DNA from: Aquanectria penicillioides
Lineage: Eukaryota > Ascomycota > Sordariomycetes > Hypocreales > Nectriaceae
DNA length: 64,000 bases
NCBI GenBank assembly: GCA_003415625.1
Contig: PYIU01000005.1
Coordinates: 4,221,001 to 4,285,000 of the forward strand
Direction of reading: 5' to 3'
Within the stretch, counting starts at the first letter, position 1. Every line of letters starts with the position of its first letter. Positions 1 through 11,727 of this stretch are shown here, piece after piece. The notes under the pieces were generated by a model. It did no database searches. It had not been told where the DNA came from and worked only from the letters and a program-made list of their open reading frames with translations. Position numbers and translations under genes: made by a program.

Positions 1-1061
1 TAACTCAAGTCTGTGAACCCATTCAGTATCCCCTTTGCGTCAGCTCTTACACGCTCGACAATCACTCCCGCGTCTTCAACGCTGTGCACCAGCCCAACGG
101 CCGCCCCAGCGTACGTGGCCAATCTTCCTTGAGGACCCCAGCCTTCATCACCAGCTTTCTCTGCTTCGTCGTGGAGTTTTTTCAGCTCCTCAAACGGCAC
201 TCCGGCTTGTTGGTCGTGCCAGCTCTGGTTGAGGATGCCGCGTGGACTGTACTGCTCGGGCCAACCCATGGTCCCTCGGAGATGGTTGTACAACATAGTC
301 CTGGTCGTGCATTGGGCTCCATTGGTGGCCCGAACGACTTCATTTTGGTATCCTTGCTTGATACGTGCCTCTGTCGATGCGAGGAACCGGGTGCCCATCG
401 CGACACCATCGGCACCGAGCGCAAGAGCTGCTGCTACTCCCCTACCGTCTGCGATTCCACCAGCAGCGTAGAGCGACATCCCCGAGCCGCGCACCGCATC
501 TGATATCTCTGGGAACAGTGCCATGATTCCCAGTCCATCATTGGCTCGTCCATGGCCGCCTGCCTCGGCTCCTTGGATGACCAACGCATCTGGACGTGAC
601 TGACTCTCTGCTGACTCCAGGGCTTCTCCAAGGGTTCCAACCTGAGTCCAAATTTCGATGTCCTTGAACTCACCTCGCAGGCGGCTGGCCCACTCATCCA
701 ATTCTGCCTGCCCAGCGCGTGGTGCGAAAAGCCATGCCACACAGGGTCGGTACTCTCGGACTGCTTTAGCGGCCGTGTTGATGTCGCCGTTCCAGAGCTG
801 GAAGCCAACGCCCACCGGCAGAGTATCTTCAGAGGGGAAAGTTTTGGGCAAATCTTTAGCTTTGCTCAATAAATTGCGAAATGCGTCCAGATCCGTGATT
901 GTATCTTCTGGTTTCAAGCCGGGGCCGATGAATCCGAGACCTCCAGCTTTGGACACGGCGAGAGCAAGTTCCGGCCCAGACATGACGCGCATAGGGGCGC
1001 CAATTATCGCAGGCGACTTGACCCACGGGAAAATCTTCACTCCAGCCCTTATTGCGCTCAT
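1..1061 (-). CDS. nitronate monooxygenase (2-nitropropane dioxygenase family), 3' end at window edge
   Basis: A single open frame of 353 codons runs from an ATG at 1059-1061 to the left edge with no intron. Family knowledge: FMN-dependent TIM-barrel enzymes that oxidise alkyl nitronates such as propionate-3-nitronate. Seen: the N-terminal SPAIIGAPM flavin loop (about residues 16-24), the GAEAGGHG segment whose histidine (H170) matches the family's catalytic base, and the AAGGIADGRG...GADGVAMGTRF phosphate-binding half of the barrel. The frame reads to GFTDLS, and the final two bases (TA on this strand) may be the start of a stop codon, so the gene is probably almost complete. It is divergent from the acetyltransferase at 2356. 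Confident family call; substrate not tested. Confidence 0.9.
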   Translation of the reverse strand, partial: MSAIRAGVKIFPWVKSPAIIGAPMRVMSGPELALAVSKAGGLGFIGPGLKPEDTITDLDAFRNLLSKAKDLPKTFPSEDTLPVGVGFQLWNGDINTAAKAVREYRPCVAWLFAPRAGQAELDEWASRLRGEFKDIEIWTQVGTLGEALESAESQSRPDALVIQGAEAGGHGRANDGLGIMALFPEISDAVRGSGMSLYAAGGIADGRGVAAALALGADGVAMGTRFLASTEARIKQGYQNEVVRATNGAQCTTRTMLYNHLRGTMGWPEQYSPRGILNQSWHDQQAGVPFEELKKLHDEAEKAGDEGWGPQGRLATYAGAAVGLVHSVEDAGVIVERVRADAKGILNGFTDLS

Positions 1062-2355
1062 CTTTTCTCACTCTGCTTGAATCTCAATTATCGAATTGGC
1101 GAGATGTGATGTGATGGTGAGTCGTCTCAATACTGGCACGTGAAGCGGGGCAATTTTTGGTAGACTCGGACCGCCGAGATTGCTCGGGATTTAGAAGAAC
1201 ATCGAGATTTACAGGTTTTTGCACTCGGTGATGTTGATTAGAGCGGTGCAATGTCGATATAAGGACTAAAATCTTCAATTCTTCTGCTGAATGAGCTCTT
1301 ATAAGAGAATGTCATGCTCCGCGGAGAAGCCAAGGTTCTAAATGCACTCTCGACAAATCATTTATTATTGTTGGTTGGATTTGTCAGACCATATTAGTGT
1401 CGGAGGTTAACCGAGGTATGTTTGTTAAAACTACGACGAAGGTGCCATGTTGAAAGGAATAATACTGTCCTTGAAGATGATATTTGTAATCACCGCGAAT
1501 CTAACTAGTGAACGGGGGACAAAACCCCAGGAAGGAAATAGACTTTAGAGAACACCAGCACCACCCAGTAAAACAGACGTCTTGTGAAGGAATCGGTGAG
1601 GTAGAAAGGAAAGTGGAAAATAAATAAATAAATGTCCGAAAAGGAGTAAATAGGCCAAATCGCCCAAAATAAAAGTGAACAAATATCAGGCCAACTTGGT
1701 CAACCGAAAGCACCCAAAAGAAACATCAAAACTGGCCGGAAAAGTTGGGTATTGGGGATGCTTGGTCTGGTAACCTTGGTGTTGAGACTCGCCATCTGTC
1801 CTACTGAGATGGGTTTTGCTAAATCCATCACAGCTAAGCACATCCATAATTGCTAATAATACATTTACGCTGGTCTAGCTTTCTCCTACTCAATAGTCAA
1901 TACAATCTTCTTTAGGCCATGTAATCGACGTGCACCTCGATCTGCCTGACGTGCATTGCAAAATTCGGCTAGATACCCTATACTGCGGAGGCGCGATCTC
2001 CGGCCCCGCAATTCGTTGCTCGAGTAGATGACATAGACTAGATCTCCGAGAAAGGAGAACGAGATAACGACAGGAATCAATAATAAAACGATGGAAGAAA
2101 ATCTATTGGCAAGCAAGCAATGATAAGCGTTATCTCTACTCCCATATCTATATTCCCCTGTACTGCATTGCGGCCAGCATCCCCTGCGAAAAGTGGGCAG
2201 AGCGAAGTCGGCGACTGGGCCGTTTCCATCCATGAGCTCATTGCCTTATCAATCGACTCGTCTTCCGCTTGGCGTTTGACTTCGACTTCATTCTCATCAA
2301 GTAAAACTACTCAGAAATATACTGCTCATACAATACTGCTCAAACGAGATACACA
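1062..2355. other. intergenic region between divergent genes
   Basis: About 1.3 kb separates the divergently transcribed nitronate monooxygenase and GNAT acetyltransferase and should hold both promoters. The longest frame (1886-2233, minus, 115 codons) has one hydrophobic stretch but no recognisable domain. I see no convincing gene, RNA or repeat. Confidence 0.6.
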
Positions 2356-2856
2356 ATGGCCTTCTTTATTTCCCCGCCTTCGCACGATGACATCCCCACG
2401 ATCGTGCAGTTTGTCAAAAACGCCCGTGCTGACATGTTCCCAATGCTGGATCCCAACGCTCCGGTCGCCGATCTCGAGACCTTCGAGACGACATACCTGG
2501 AGCAGGCCGACGGAGCTTTTCTCACGGCCAAGAGCGAGGGCCGTCTGATCGCTGCGATCGGATACCTGCCATATGATGGTCGATTCAAACAGCTGGATCT
2601 CGACTCCGATCGTATAGTCGAAGTCGTGAGGCTATTCGTCGACCCGGCGTGGCGGCGCGCTGGACTGGCCTCAAAGCTGGTCGCTGCGCTAGAGCAGCTA
2701 GCGCGGGATGCAGGAATCCAAACCCTCTATTTACATACCCATCCGTTTTTGCCTGGGGCAATTCGATTTTGGGAGCGGCAGGGCTTTGCGCTGCTCGACG
2801 TTGAAGACGACCCGGTGTGGCAGACGACGCACATGAGCCGCCAGTTGGTGAACTAA
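2356..2856 (+). CDS. GNAT-family N-acetyltransferase
   Basis: An intronless 166-residue protein, the usual length of a single GNAT domain. It starts at the first ATG after an A-rich leader (acacaATGG) and ends at TAA. Family knowledge: transfers acetyl from acetyl-CoA to an amine. Seen: beta4 plus motif A, VVRLFVDPAWRRAGLASKLV (residues 90-109), with the R-x-x-G-x-A pyrophosphate-binding loop at 101-105, and a motif-B-like stretch LPGAIRFWERQGF (132-144), where the aromatic-rich FWERQGF is typical of the family. No signal peptide or membrane segment, so probably cytosolic or nuclear. The substrate cannot be inferred; small-molecule acetylation or toxic-amine resistance are options. Confidence 0.85.
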   Translation: MAFFISPPSHDDIPTIVQFVKNARADMFPMLDPNAPVADLETFETTYLEQADGAFLTAKSEGRLIAAIGYLPYDGRFKQLDLDSDRIVEVVRLFVDPAWRRAGLASKLVAALEQLARDAGIQTLYLHTHPFLPGAIRFWERQGFALLDVEDDPVWQTTHMSRQLVN

Positions 2857-4007
2857 ATAGTCAAGCGGGATGCTTCGACGGTGCCATGGTGGTGAGCCTG
2901 ATGTTGAATTTCGTTGATTCTCAGAGGCCTGGAAATGCCGTGCCAGATGTTGCACAGGCCACAATTGCGCCGGTGCCACTGTTAATTCCACCAAATACGA
3001 CTTCCCTGAAGCAGGCATGCGGTCGATCGCGAACCTTGCAACACTAACAATCGTGAAGTGGATCTCTCCGGCTGAGAGTTGCCGTGTCATTTGAAATAGA
3101 TGGGGTATTGGCTAGGGGCACGGGAAGGATCGACTGCATATGTGACTGGCGGGCTAGGATCTCTTAATTTCGACACTACTAGACGGGTTATTACAGCTTG
3201 TATATAGTTCTTTCGTCTCTCCTTGACTTTTTTGAGCGTTGCATAGTGAAAGGGATTTGCTAGACAGGGATGCACGCCCAACCCTCAGATTTACGAATGC
3301 GCATTCGATGTGTACGTCGTCAATGTCAAACGTGATGCACATGCTCGAAAACGTGTAAGATATCATGACGATGAATTTTATAATTTATCGCGCTCCTCGT
3401 GAGGAAGAACAAAACATGCCAAATACGGAGAAAGGTAGCAATGCTCGCGGAATACGGCAACACTGTCTTGAACTTGCACCAGCCTCCAATGATTTTTTCT
3501 GGTCAATCTAAAATTACTCCGAGTCAATCTTTATAAGAGCCTCTGTCGATGGCACGAAACGAAAGCACTGTCCATCGGGTTAAGGTGCCGTCCACCTGAA
3601 CCATTTTAATGAAGATAACGTGCGACCCGAGCCGGTTATCCTCCCCCGGTTTTCAAATTTATTTGGAGCTTCTATTCTCACCCTCGATACGATGCGCGGA
3701 TATGCAGTTTACCCAATCAGGCTTCAACACTTTGGGGGCGAGTCCGGGGAGATGCAGTGGGTTCGATGGAGAGTTTGCTGGTGGAAGAGAAGAAAAGCGG
3801 ACTCTATTTAGGGGCTTTGGGGAGACAAGATGTTTTTAGACTTGAGAATGTCCAACGACTGTTTCTGTCTTGTCACGTTGTGGACTGCCCCACTGCTCGG
3901 GTTGACGGCATGGGGCCGGCAAACCGGCGAACTTGATGGTGGTAATTTTATTAGAGAAGGAGATCTTGTATTGTTTCTTCGCTCCAGGTTGGGAGGGGCG
4001 ATTTGAC

Positions 4008-4036
4008 GTGTGTGTGTGTGCGTGGGTGTGTGTGCG
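4008..4036 (+). repeat. imperfect TG/CG dinucleotide microsatellite
   Basis: An alternating GT/TG run broken by CGTGGG, about 29 bp, in the upstream region of the GH72 gene. It creates a His/Thr-rich shadow frame on the minus strand that should not be annotated. Confidence 0.8.
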
Positions 4037-4704
4037 TATCTGCTTGTGGAGAGTGACGGCTCGTCCAGAGTGTGCCCGGTTTGCTGTCAAAATCGAGAAG
4101 AAACAGTCCGAGAAGAAGAGGAGACCGCTTGAGTTGGCATGGAAGCATCACGATGGGCACGAAGGAAGACTAGCCGTAAAAAAAAACTCACTCTCCCATC
4201 TCAAGACTCAACGTCTGCCCCTCTTCACTCCGTTCCTGCATCACTCCCCAAAGGAGCAGGTCATTAAACAGCCCCTCCTCATCTCTCCCTGTCCCTCTTC
4301 TCCCACTCTCCCACTATTGTCCCTCGCCCTCTCTCAAGTCGGCCGTGACGATGGGTGGCGCAGTTGGGCCTCGTCATCCCATCAACTAGCTGACGTACCC
4401 TGGTCGGAAAGTCGGCATCTCGCGGGCCCACACACTCCGCACCATCGAGCGCTGGAACGGGAATGTCAAAGCCCGGGCGAGACGAATCATCCAGCTAAGC
4501 TGCAATTGGACACCAGGTCTGGCAAGTAAAATACGAGACCAAAGGAGACGCAATGAGGCCATCGCTCAGTGGGCCGAGCCATTAAAGTCTAGCCGGCAAT
4601 AGTGGGCGTCGCACGCGTTGCGCCTCCTGACGAATATGGGTCCGGTATTCGTACGTTTGTTCATATGGAGAACGTCCCTGCGTGTGAGAGATAGAGAGAA
4701 GACG

Positions 4705-4722
4705 AAAAAAAAAAAAAAAAAA
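4705..4722 (+). repeat. A18 homopolymer in upstream/leader region
   Basis: Eighteen consecutive A residues about 340 bp before the GH72 start codon. Poly(dA:dT) tracts exclude nucleosomes in fungal promoters (general knowledge); a role here is inferred only. Confidence 0.75.
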
Positions 4723-5058
4723 GGAAGCCTCTGTCTATTCTTTTTGACTCTTGGCGCACTTTGGTCAAATCTTCAAATTCTAGTCTCTCGTTGCCTCGAT
4801 TAACAAACTGCATTGTCTAGCCTGAAATCTCCTTCTTCCGCCCCTTTTGCATCTTAGACGCACCCGCTCTCTTTTCCATCTCTGGTGGCGCAAATTTGTC
4901 GCGCTGCTGTGTCGCATTTTCGCCATCTCAGACACCTTTGAGACGTACGTAGCACATCGCCAACCCGCCGATCCACGAACACGCGATACAATATCATCCG
5001 CTGTCCGCCAAATCAACAGCGCCAAGCCCGTTGCAACCACTCGCACGTATCACCCACA

Positions 5059-6768
5059 ATGGCCATTCTCAAGCTCTCACTGTCGCTCCTGGCCTTGGCC
5101 GGTAGCGTTCTTGGCGATGATCTCCCCGCCATTAAGATGAAGGTATGCGACGCCACGCATCCCCGCCGCATCTGAATACGACACGCCAAGCTAATATATC
5201 CTTCCACCTTGCGCACTACAGGGCAACAAGTTCTTCTTCAGCAACGGAACCCAATTCTTCCTCAAGGGCGTTGGATACCAGCAGGACTCGTCTGCCGCCG
5301 GAGCCACCACCACCAACAGCACCTTTATCGATCCTCTCGCCGATGAGGCTCGATGCAAGGTCGATGTGCCTCTCCTGGCCCAGCTCGGCACCAACATCAT
5401 CCGAACCTACGCTATTGACCCCACAGCCGACCATTCTGCCTGCATGAAGCTTCTCAACGATGCCGGCATCTACGTCATTTCCGATCTGAGCGAGCCCAGC
5501 ACCTCCATTGACCGCAGCGATCCCGCGTGGAACGTGGCTCTGTTCACCCGCTACAAGGCCGTCGTCGACGCCCTGGCCGGTTACTCCAACGTCCTCGGAT
5601 TCTTCGCTGGCAACGAGGTCAGCAACCAGGCCAACAACACCGACGCATCCGCATACGTCAAGGCCGCTGTCCGCGACACCAAGAAGTACATTAGCGACAA
5701 GAACTACCGCTGGATGGGTGTTGGGTACGCCGCCAACGACGACACTGATATCCGTGACCAGCTCTCCGCCTACTTCGAATGCGGAGACAGCGACGATGCC
5801 ATTGACTTCTTCGGCTACAACATTTACTCGTGGTGCGGAGACAGCAACTTTGAGTCCTCTGGATACAACCGCTTCATCAACCACTTCAAGACCTACTCCG
5901 TCCCCGTCTTCTTCGCCGAGTACGGCTGCAACTTGCCCGACGGAGCCGCTGAGCGTAACTTTACCGAGACCACTGCTCTCTACTCTTCCAACATGAGCAG
6001 CGTTGTTAGCGGTGGCATTGTCTACGAGTACTTTGAGGAGACCAACGACTACGGTGAGCGACCACAGTGCAACAGAGTGAACCCCCGGAACCCCTATTCT
6101 AACACGTCCAAACAGGTCTGGTCGAAATCAACGGCACTACCGTCACCAAGCTGGACGACTTCTCTGCTCTCGCCTCCAAGGTCCGCGCTGCCGATCCCTC
6201 TGGAGTCAGCATGTCCGCCTTCACCGCCACCAACACTGCTGCAAGCTGCCCTACCGTCAACTCGACCTGGGCTGCCAGCTCCAACCTGCCCCCGACCCCC
6301 AACGAGTCTGCCTGCAGCTGCATGTACAACGCCACCTCGTGTGTCCCCAAGACCAGCCTCCCCTCCAGCAACTACACGGCCATCTTCAACTACATCTGCG
6401 GCAAGAACGAGACCCTCTGCGCCGGAATCAACGGAAACGCCACCACCGGTGTCTACGGCACCTTCAGCATGTGCTCGGCCAAGGACAAGCTCGCCTACGT
6501 CCTCAACGCCTACTACGTCAGCCAGGGCAAGGCCTCCACCGCTTGTGACTTTGACGGCCAGGCTCAGACCCAGACTGCCAGCACCAGCGCCGGCAACTGC
6601 ACTGCTCTGGCTGTTTCTGGAAACACCACCTCTTCAGGCTCTAGCTCCAGCTCTTCAAGCGCGGCCGCTCTCGGAGTCCCCATGCCTCGAGCCTTTTCCT
6701 TTGGTGGCATCGATGTGAGCCTGGGCCTGTTCGCCGTCCTCATCGGCACCGGCATGCTTGCTCTGTAA
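5059..6768 (+). CDS. GPI-anchored 1,3-beta-glucanosyltransferase, GH72 with CBM43 (Gas1/Gel family)
   Basis: Three exons (5059-5142, 5222-6053, 6116-6768; introns of 79 and 62 nt, both GT-AG) give 522 residues, a normal Gas/Gel length. Family knowledge: cleaves and religates beta-1,3-glucan chains at the outer plasma membrane and wall. Seen: signal peptide [21 protein letters not shown]72 domain from about residue 27; acid/base E160 in FFAGNEVSN and nucleophile E261 in FAEYGCN, almost the same positions as in yeast Gas1; a cysteine-rich CBM43 module (about residues 375-480, [10 protein letters not shown] onward); a Ser-rich linker; and a C-terminal hydrophobic tail with upstream small residues typical of GPI attachment. 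Many N-x-S/T sites. Spliced frame is intact. Confidence 0.96.
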
Positions 6769-7466
6769 TTAGTTGGTCGGTTTAACACGTTGAGAGCATG
6801 TTACGGTTGCTCCCAGGGCACAGCCATGAAGCAGCGATGCTGATGGCCATTGTGTACACCCCTGGTTTGGAATGCTGGCTTCACAGGCATTGTATATAGT
6901 GTCTTGGCGCAGGATATATCAATGTGGATATTCGCTCGACATTCTGAAAGTCCTGATGGCCCATGTCGAGGTGAGAAACTGAAGCATGAGGGAATACCAA
7001 GTGATGCTTTTCTTCTTCTTTATTTCTTTTTTTCTTTGCGACAATTGAGCAATGCACACTCTTGCTTCACGAAGCTGTAGATTAGCCGGCGTGCAAGCAC
7101 GCCTAGAATAGGCTTCTCCCTAAGGGGGGAGGCCGGATAGATCCCATATGTTACATAGCGCGCAAATGATAGAGATTACATTTAGTCATGTGTGTTTAAG
7201 AAGACTCCATGCAAAAGAAGTAGAATTCCCTAAGATATTATGAACCTATGGGAAAACGTATCCCGATACTACATGATGAGTAATTGGGTGATAGGTTTCC
7301 AAATAAACCTTGCCGAAATCTGCAGGTGGAATGGGAACCCGTGGCAATGACGAAATTAAGAAGAAGCGATTGCATATTTATGCTACATGAAACAACTTGA
7401 ATTATGCTTGCATTGCTTCCATTCGCTGCAAGCAGATCTTATGCCTTCCTTCAAATTATGCAATAG
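6769..7466. other. intergenic region between convergent genes
   Basis: Holds the 3' ends of the GH72 gene (+) and the F-box gene (-). Contains a T/C-rich tract near 7010-7040 and a perfect 7-bp inverted repeat (annotated separately). No gene seen. Confidence 0.6.
7088..7103. repeat. perfect short inverted repeat GGCGTGC-AA-GCACGCC
   Basis: Two 7-bp GC-rich arms separated by AA, about 320 bp after the GH72 stop codon. Could form a tight hairpin in the 3' UTR or be a dyad binding site. Function unknown. Confidence 0.6.
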
Positions 7467-9049
7467 CTACTCCAGATGGTACTCGTGATCCGCTATGAAG
7501 GACTCTATGTCCTTCTCAACCATGGGCTCCGTACGAAACGCACCTTGAATGCCTTGCAACTTGCCCGCTAGCTCTTGACTGGGCTCCCACCCGATAAACG
7601 AAGTCACCAGCTGGCGAGTAACACTGCGATGGCATTTGGGACACAGAAACCTTGGACCGTGATTCTTTGCGTTGGCACAAGGCGCAAAGTAGCTTATACT
7701 GAACCAAGCAGGGTCCCCAGTATAAAGAGACTCGTACTCGAGCTCAAAGTTCATAACCGCTGACGTGAGCTTAGGCATCGCTGACAGCGCATCGGCATAG
7801 GCACCGATCAAAGGGATGAGAGTGTCGTCGTTGACTTTGCCTCGGAATACCTCGACTGGTGTGAGAAATGCGTACTCAGCCTCTTCTATGAAACGAAATC
7901 GTTCTTCATGGAGGTTGTCTAGCGTGAATTCAGGTGGTGGATCTGGCGACACATTTACAGAAGACAGCATCAAGCCATTGCTACCTGTGAAGTACCAATC
8001 GCCTGCTGGCGTGGTTGCGTGCAAGCTGAGGTCAAAGTACCTGAGCTTCGGCCAAGGGTCATTGCTCAATCCTTGGAGGGGCTGGAGGATGGAGATATCG
8101 AATGCACCTCTTACTTCAAGGTTTACAAGATTCTGAGAGATGCTACAAATCGCCAGACTAAGCGGATCTGGTATCCCGGGGCTATGTAAGACAGGGGGGG
8201 GATGGTCTCAGTCCGATATCTCCGCAGGAAGAAGTCAAAGACAGCGCTTCTCAAGGATGGTAGCGTCAGTTGCTGAATGGAGTGTGAAGCCTCCTCTCGA
8301 TTGTGTCTCCGGATATCCGGAAACCGCTTCTCATCATCGTCGAGACAGAAGTTGATAGCCTCGAGGTTTGGCATCTTTGAGGCTAGGAGCATGTGAACTT
8401 TGGGGTAGACATTTCGATGCCCGTACCTGTTTTCCGGCCGCACCATGGACAGCTGGTTGACTCTTTCGAGAAGAGGCAGAGATTCAGGGAATTGAAGGTC
8501 AATGTATGAATGCAGATACCTGCCCTCGTGAATGCACTCATCCTCATTGCCATCCTCAGAGTCCCACGGGGCGTATTCCGACGGCCAAGGTCGGTCACTA
8601 GGCGATTCCGGATGGTTGATCGTGAGCTCCAGGTGATGAGCGACTGTTTTAGGATCTTCCAGCTCCCAGCTCCTAAGAGTCCCAAACAAGGATTGGATGG
8701 CCTGGGTGTAGCTTTCATCATTGGCTGCCCGTTCTGCGGGTGACTCCGCTCGCAAACCGGCAGCTTGATCGTAGGTTGGGAGAATAGCAGTAAAGGTCAA
8801 ATTGGCTAGAAGGAAACGCCTCGCAGGGGCCAGCAGTCTATCAAACTCGGAGAGTTCCTCGCTAGTAATCTTGATGTGCTTAAATGTCCACCTTTCTACC
8901 GCGATCTGGAGGCTGCGGGACACTGTGGCCAGAGGCGCAAGTGGTGGGGCACGTTTCTCGCGCTTATCGTATGGTTCATTGGGTTTGAAATCCAATGGTA
9001 TCAGACAAGAAACAATCTGATCGACCAAATCTTGAGGGAGGGACTCCAT
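7467..9049 (-). CDS. F-box protein, one-base frameshift in a C8 run
   Basis: Starts at ATG 9047-9049 with MESLPQDLVDQIVSCLIP, the N-terminal F-box helix. The family recruits substrates to SCF ubiquitin ligases through Skp1; the partner here is unknown. The first frame reads to 8123, but the protein clearly continues in another frame (7467 to about 8200) with Leu-rich text such as LVNLEVRGAFDIS and PKLRYFDLSL, ending in ADHEYHLE. The switch coincides with eight consecutive G on the plus strand (8194-8201, C8 in the gene). One extra C would join both halves into about 525 codons. No GT-AG intron fits. A cysteine cluster CPKCHRS lies near the C terminus. Sequencing error or real inactivating indel cannot be told apart here. 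Confidence 0.75.
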
Positions 9050-10125
9050 TGCTGAAGCTGATGAATCGTCGAGAGATCATAAAGGGGAAACGGAAATGAA
9101 CTGTGTAATCCTCGTCGGATAATTCCCGGACGCTTCACCAGCTTGGAGGAGCGATGACTAAGACTCGCGCTAGAGCTGTTCACGGATGACTGTCAGCTGT
9201 TTATTTAGGTCATGTTCCCTTGTCCTAGGGTTTAACGAGGATTGCAAGGGCTTCATGTTGTAAACCCATGAGCGCACTAGTGAAAGGCATCAGTGCATAA
9301 TTGTCTGAAAAGGGTTGTCATAGACGCTAATGACGATAGGTCGCGGCTGGCATATCATATCATGTGGAAAACAAGGCCACATGCAATAAGATGACACGCG
9401 AGCAGTCCTTTTGGCTTGGATCTTGGCAATGCTCAGACCACAGTTATGCAGCCTGCTGGTCTATTCATGTCCCGATTCCACAGCTATTTGTTCATTGAGT
9501 CATCCAATCCGTGGCTTAGACCTGTGCTCACTGTGGGTTGGACTAGAGTTCACTTCATAAAGCTAGTTCAGTTGTTCACTCTCGGTTTCTTATTAATTCT
9601 CTAAGCAAAACATAGTTCTCAATTGTTACGATCTAGCAATTTGTAGGAGAAGAAATCGTGTTTAGGGTAAGATGTAATGCAGAGATTGGATACACAACTC
9701 AGACGAGGCCTCTTGTGGTCACACAGTTGGCCTCCAAAACGATGAGACATGACGCAATAACTCAAAGTATCCATTTAGCAAATCACAATGCCGTCAAAAC
9801 AACCCGGCGCCTCATGCACCGGAGTGAGTCCTTAGTCTTATCGATCCCGGTTATAAGGCTCGGGGTTGGTTTGTTCCGGTCCACTATACCCCTGCCAGCC
9901 TTATACCCCTCAGTCTCTCCTTGACCGCTCCACTGATTCCTTCCTCGTATTGATTGATTTTTGAACTTTGAACTAAGCCTGATTGTGACGTTATCAGATT
10001 TGTATTCGTCACGCAAAGCCGCTATACTGTCGCGGATAAGCCGGAATCTGCACTACCAGAAGGGAATCTCAGCGCTGGCCCAATAACTGAACCAACAGCC
10101 CAACTGCGAGCAAACCAGATTCAAA
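9050..10125. other. intergenic region between divergent genes
   Basis: About 1.1 kb between the F-box gene (-) and the methyltransferase (+). A 9-bp inverted repeat (TATAAGGCT near 9851, AGCCTTATA near 9897) lies about 250 bp before the methyltransferase start. Nothing else recognised. Confidence 0.55.
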
Positions 10126-11727
10126 ATGACGGACCAAAGCTCTAGCGTGGTACGAAGTACGACTTACTACTCTATGCCACTGGAGGCGGCAGAGCATGTG
10201 GAGGTAGGCTCATTGCATTGGCCTTGCTACGAGGAATAAACGGCTGATCATAACCTCTTGGATGACCCAAAAGGGCGAGGATAATGATTACGAAATAACT
10301 GAGGACGATAGGTTAGTACCTATCGAGTTAACATAATGATACCGCTTATGCGCTCGACTGACTGGTTTGACTATTAGCTCCAGCACAACAGCATCAATAT
10401 CTTCGAGCATTCTCGAGTACCGCACAATTCAGGGACGCAGGTACCACAGCGAAAAGCATGACACGCAATACTTTACTCCCAACGACGAGCGGCAGAACGA
10501 GTCTCTTGACATTGTGTGAGTGAATCGTAGAAAAGGTTTCCTCTTCCTAACCGTACTAAAAACATAGCCACCACTACCTCACCCTTCTCCTCGACGGCAA
10601 ACTGCATCTCGCTCCTTTAGAAAAGGACATAGAGGTGAGAATCTATTTCATAGTGAAGGCAATACTGCGCCATCGTTTACTGATAGATGATTGCGATAAC
10701 TAGAAAGTTCTTGATGTCGGCTCTGGTAATGGTACGGTGCTCGCTGGCTCTTCCAGTGAAAAAATTGACCGCTGAACTCCCGTTTAGGAATATGGGCAAT
10801 GCAAGAACCCTAAACCCAAAATAATAGTCAAGTCGCGCAACAAGATTTCACTAACTTGCAAACCAGCGATTTCGGCGAGGAGCATCCCAACACCGAGGTG
10901 GTAGGCACAGACCTGTCACCCGTACAGGTACTTCCAATCGGGCGAGGGTGATCAACCAAAGAGTCGCTAATTGTGCAATTAGCCAACCTGGGTCCCTCCC
11001 AATGTCAAATTCGAGATTGACGATGCAACACAGCTTTGGACCTGGCCGGATTACTCATTTGATTTTATACACATTCGCTTTCTGAACGGCGCCCTAAAAG
11101 ATTGGAACGCATTGTTCCGTGAAGCTTACCGATGCTGCAAGCCTGGCGGCTACGTTGAGTCCGGTGAATTTGATCCCCGATACTACTGCGATGATGGAAC
11201 TGCGGATAAGGAGGAAGCAATCAAGTTGTGGAATTCTGTGTTTGAAGAGGGCGAGAAAAGGCTAGGTCACTGCTTCACTGTCATTGAGAAGAATCTCCAA
11301 GAGGAGGGGATCCGAGAGGCTGGCTTTGAGAATATCAACGCCGTTTCATACAAAGTAAGTTGTCTAAGATCTTCTTAATTTTAAAGGCTCAAGATCTCAC
11401 AAGTTGCTAGGCACCAGTTGGCGCATGGACAAATGATAAGAAGCTTGCCGAAATTGGACGTTATACCCAGTTGACACTTGAGAACGATATGGAAGGTGAG
11501 GTTGACCTGAGATCTCCTCCCATTGTGCGGGGATGCGAGACCAGCTAACGCTGTGCCCAGGCTACACTCTGTTTTTGTGGACTACTATCCTCAGATGGCC
11601 AAAAGACGAATACGATACTTTCCTAGCGGATATGCGCCGAATATTGCGTAGTACTCGAAGCATTCATATCTACTGCAAGTACAAATACGTGTATGGCCAG
11701 AAGCCTGGAGGCTCCACCGCAGCCTAG
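10126..11727 (+). CDS. SAM-dependent methyltransferase of the LaeA/TAM type
   Basis: I read ten exons: 10126-10203, 10274-10311, 10378-10515, 10568-10634, 10704-10731, 10788-10800, 10867-10927, 10983-11354, 11411-11495, 11561-11727, giving 348 residues. Seen: acidic Ser-rich N terminus, [20 protein letters not shown] before the domain, SAM motif [14 protein letters not shown] (about 109-121), motif [25 protein letters not shown], and the post-motif [12 protein letters not shown]. These are typical of fungal class I methyltransferases related to the secondary-metabolism regulator LaeA. Exon 6 is only 13 nt, and the following intron (10801-10866) appears to start with GC rather than GT, because only this joins GIWA to IDFGEEHPN. 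Could be a regulator or a biosynthetic methyltransferase. It begins the five-gene group up to 21,774. Confidence 0.88.

Larger units (their letters stand above)
2857..5058. other. long intergenic region and leader upstream of the GH72 gene
   Basis: About 2.2 kb without a supportable gene. It holds a (TG)n tract (4008-4036), a strongly CT-rich stretch (about 4188-4335) and an 18-A run (4705-4722), features common in promoters and leaders of highly expressed fungal genes. The open frame 3933-4529 (+) is compositionally biased by these tracts and has no domain. The promoter and 5' leader of the glucanosyltransferase are probably in the right half. Confidence 0.55.

Noticed and set aside
1886..2233. 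Minus-strand frame of 115 codons with one hydrophobic stretch.
   Set aside because: No ATG context, domain or partner; overlaps a promoter region.
3933..4529. Plus-strand frame of 198 codons upstream of the GH72 gene.
   Set aside because: Composition is driven by TG and CT tracts; no domain, and atypical codon use.
8120..8210. An intron joining the two F-box frames.
   Set aside because: The only GT-AG pair in a suitable place (GTCTTACATAG) is 11 nt long, and the C8 run gives a simpler explanation.
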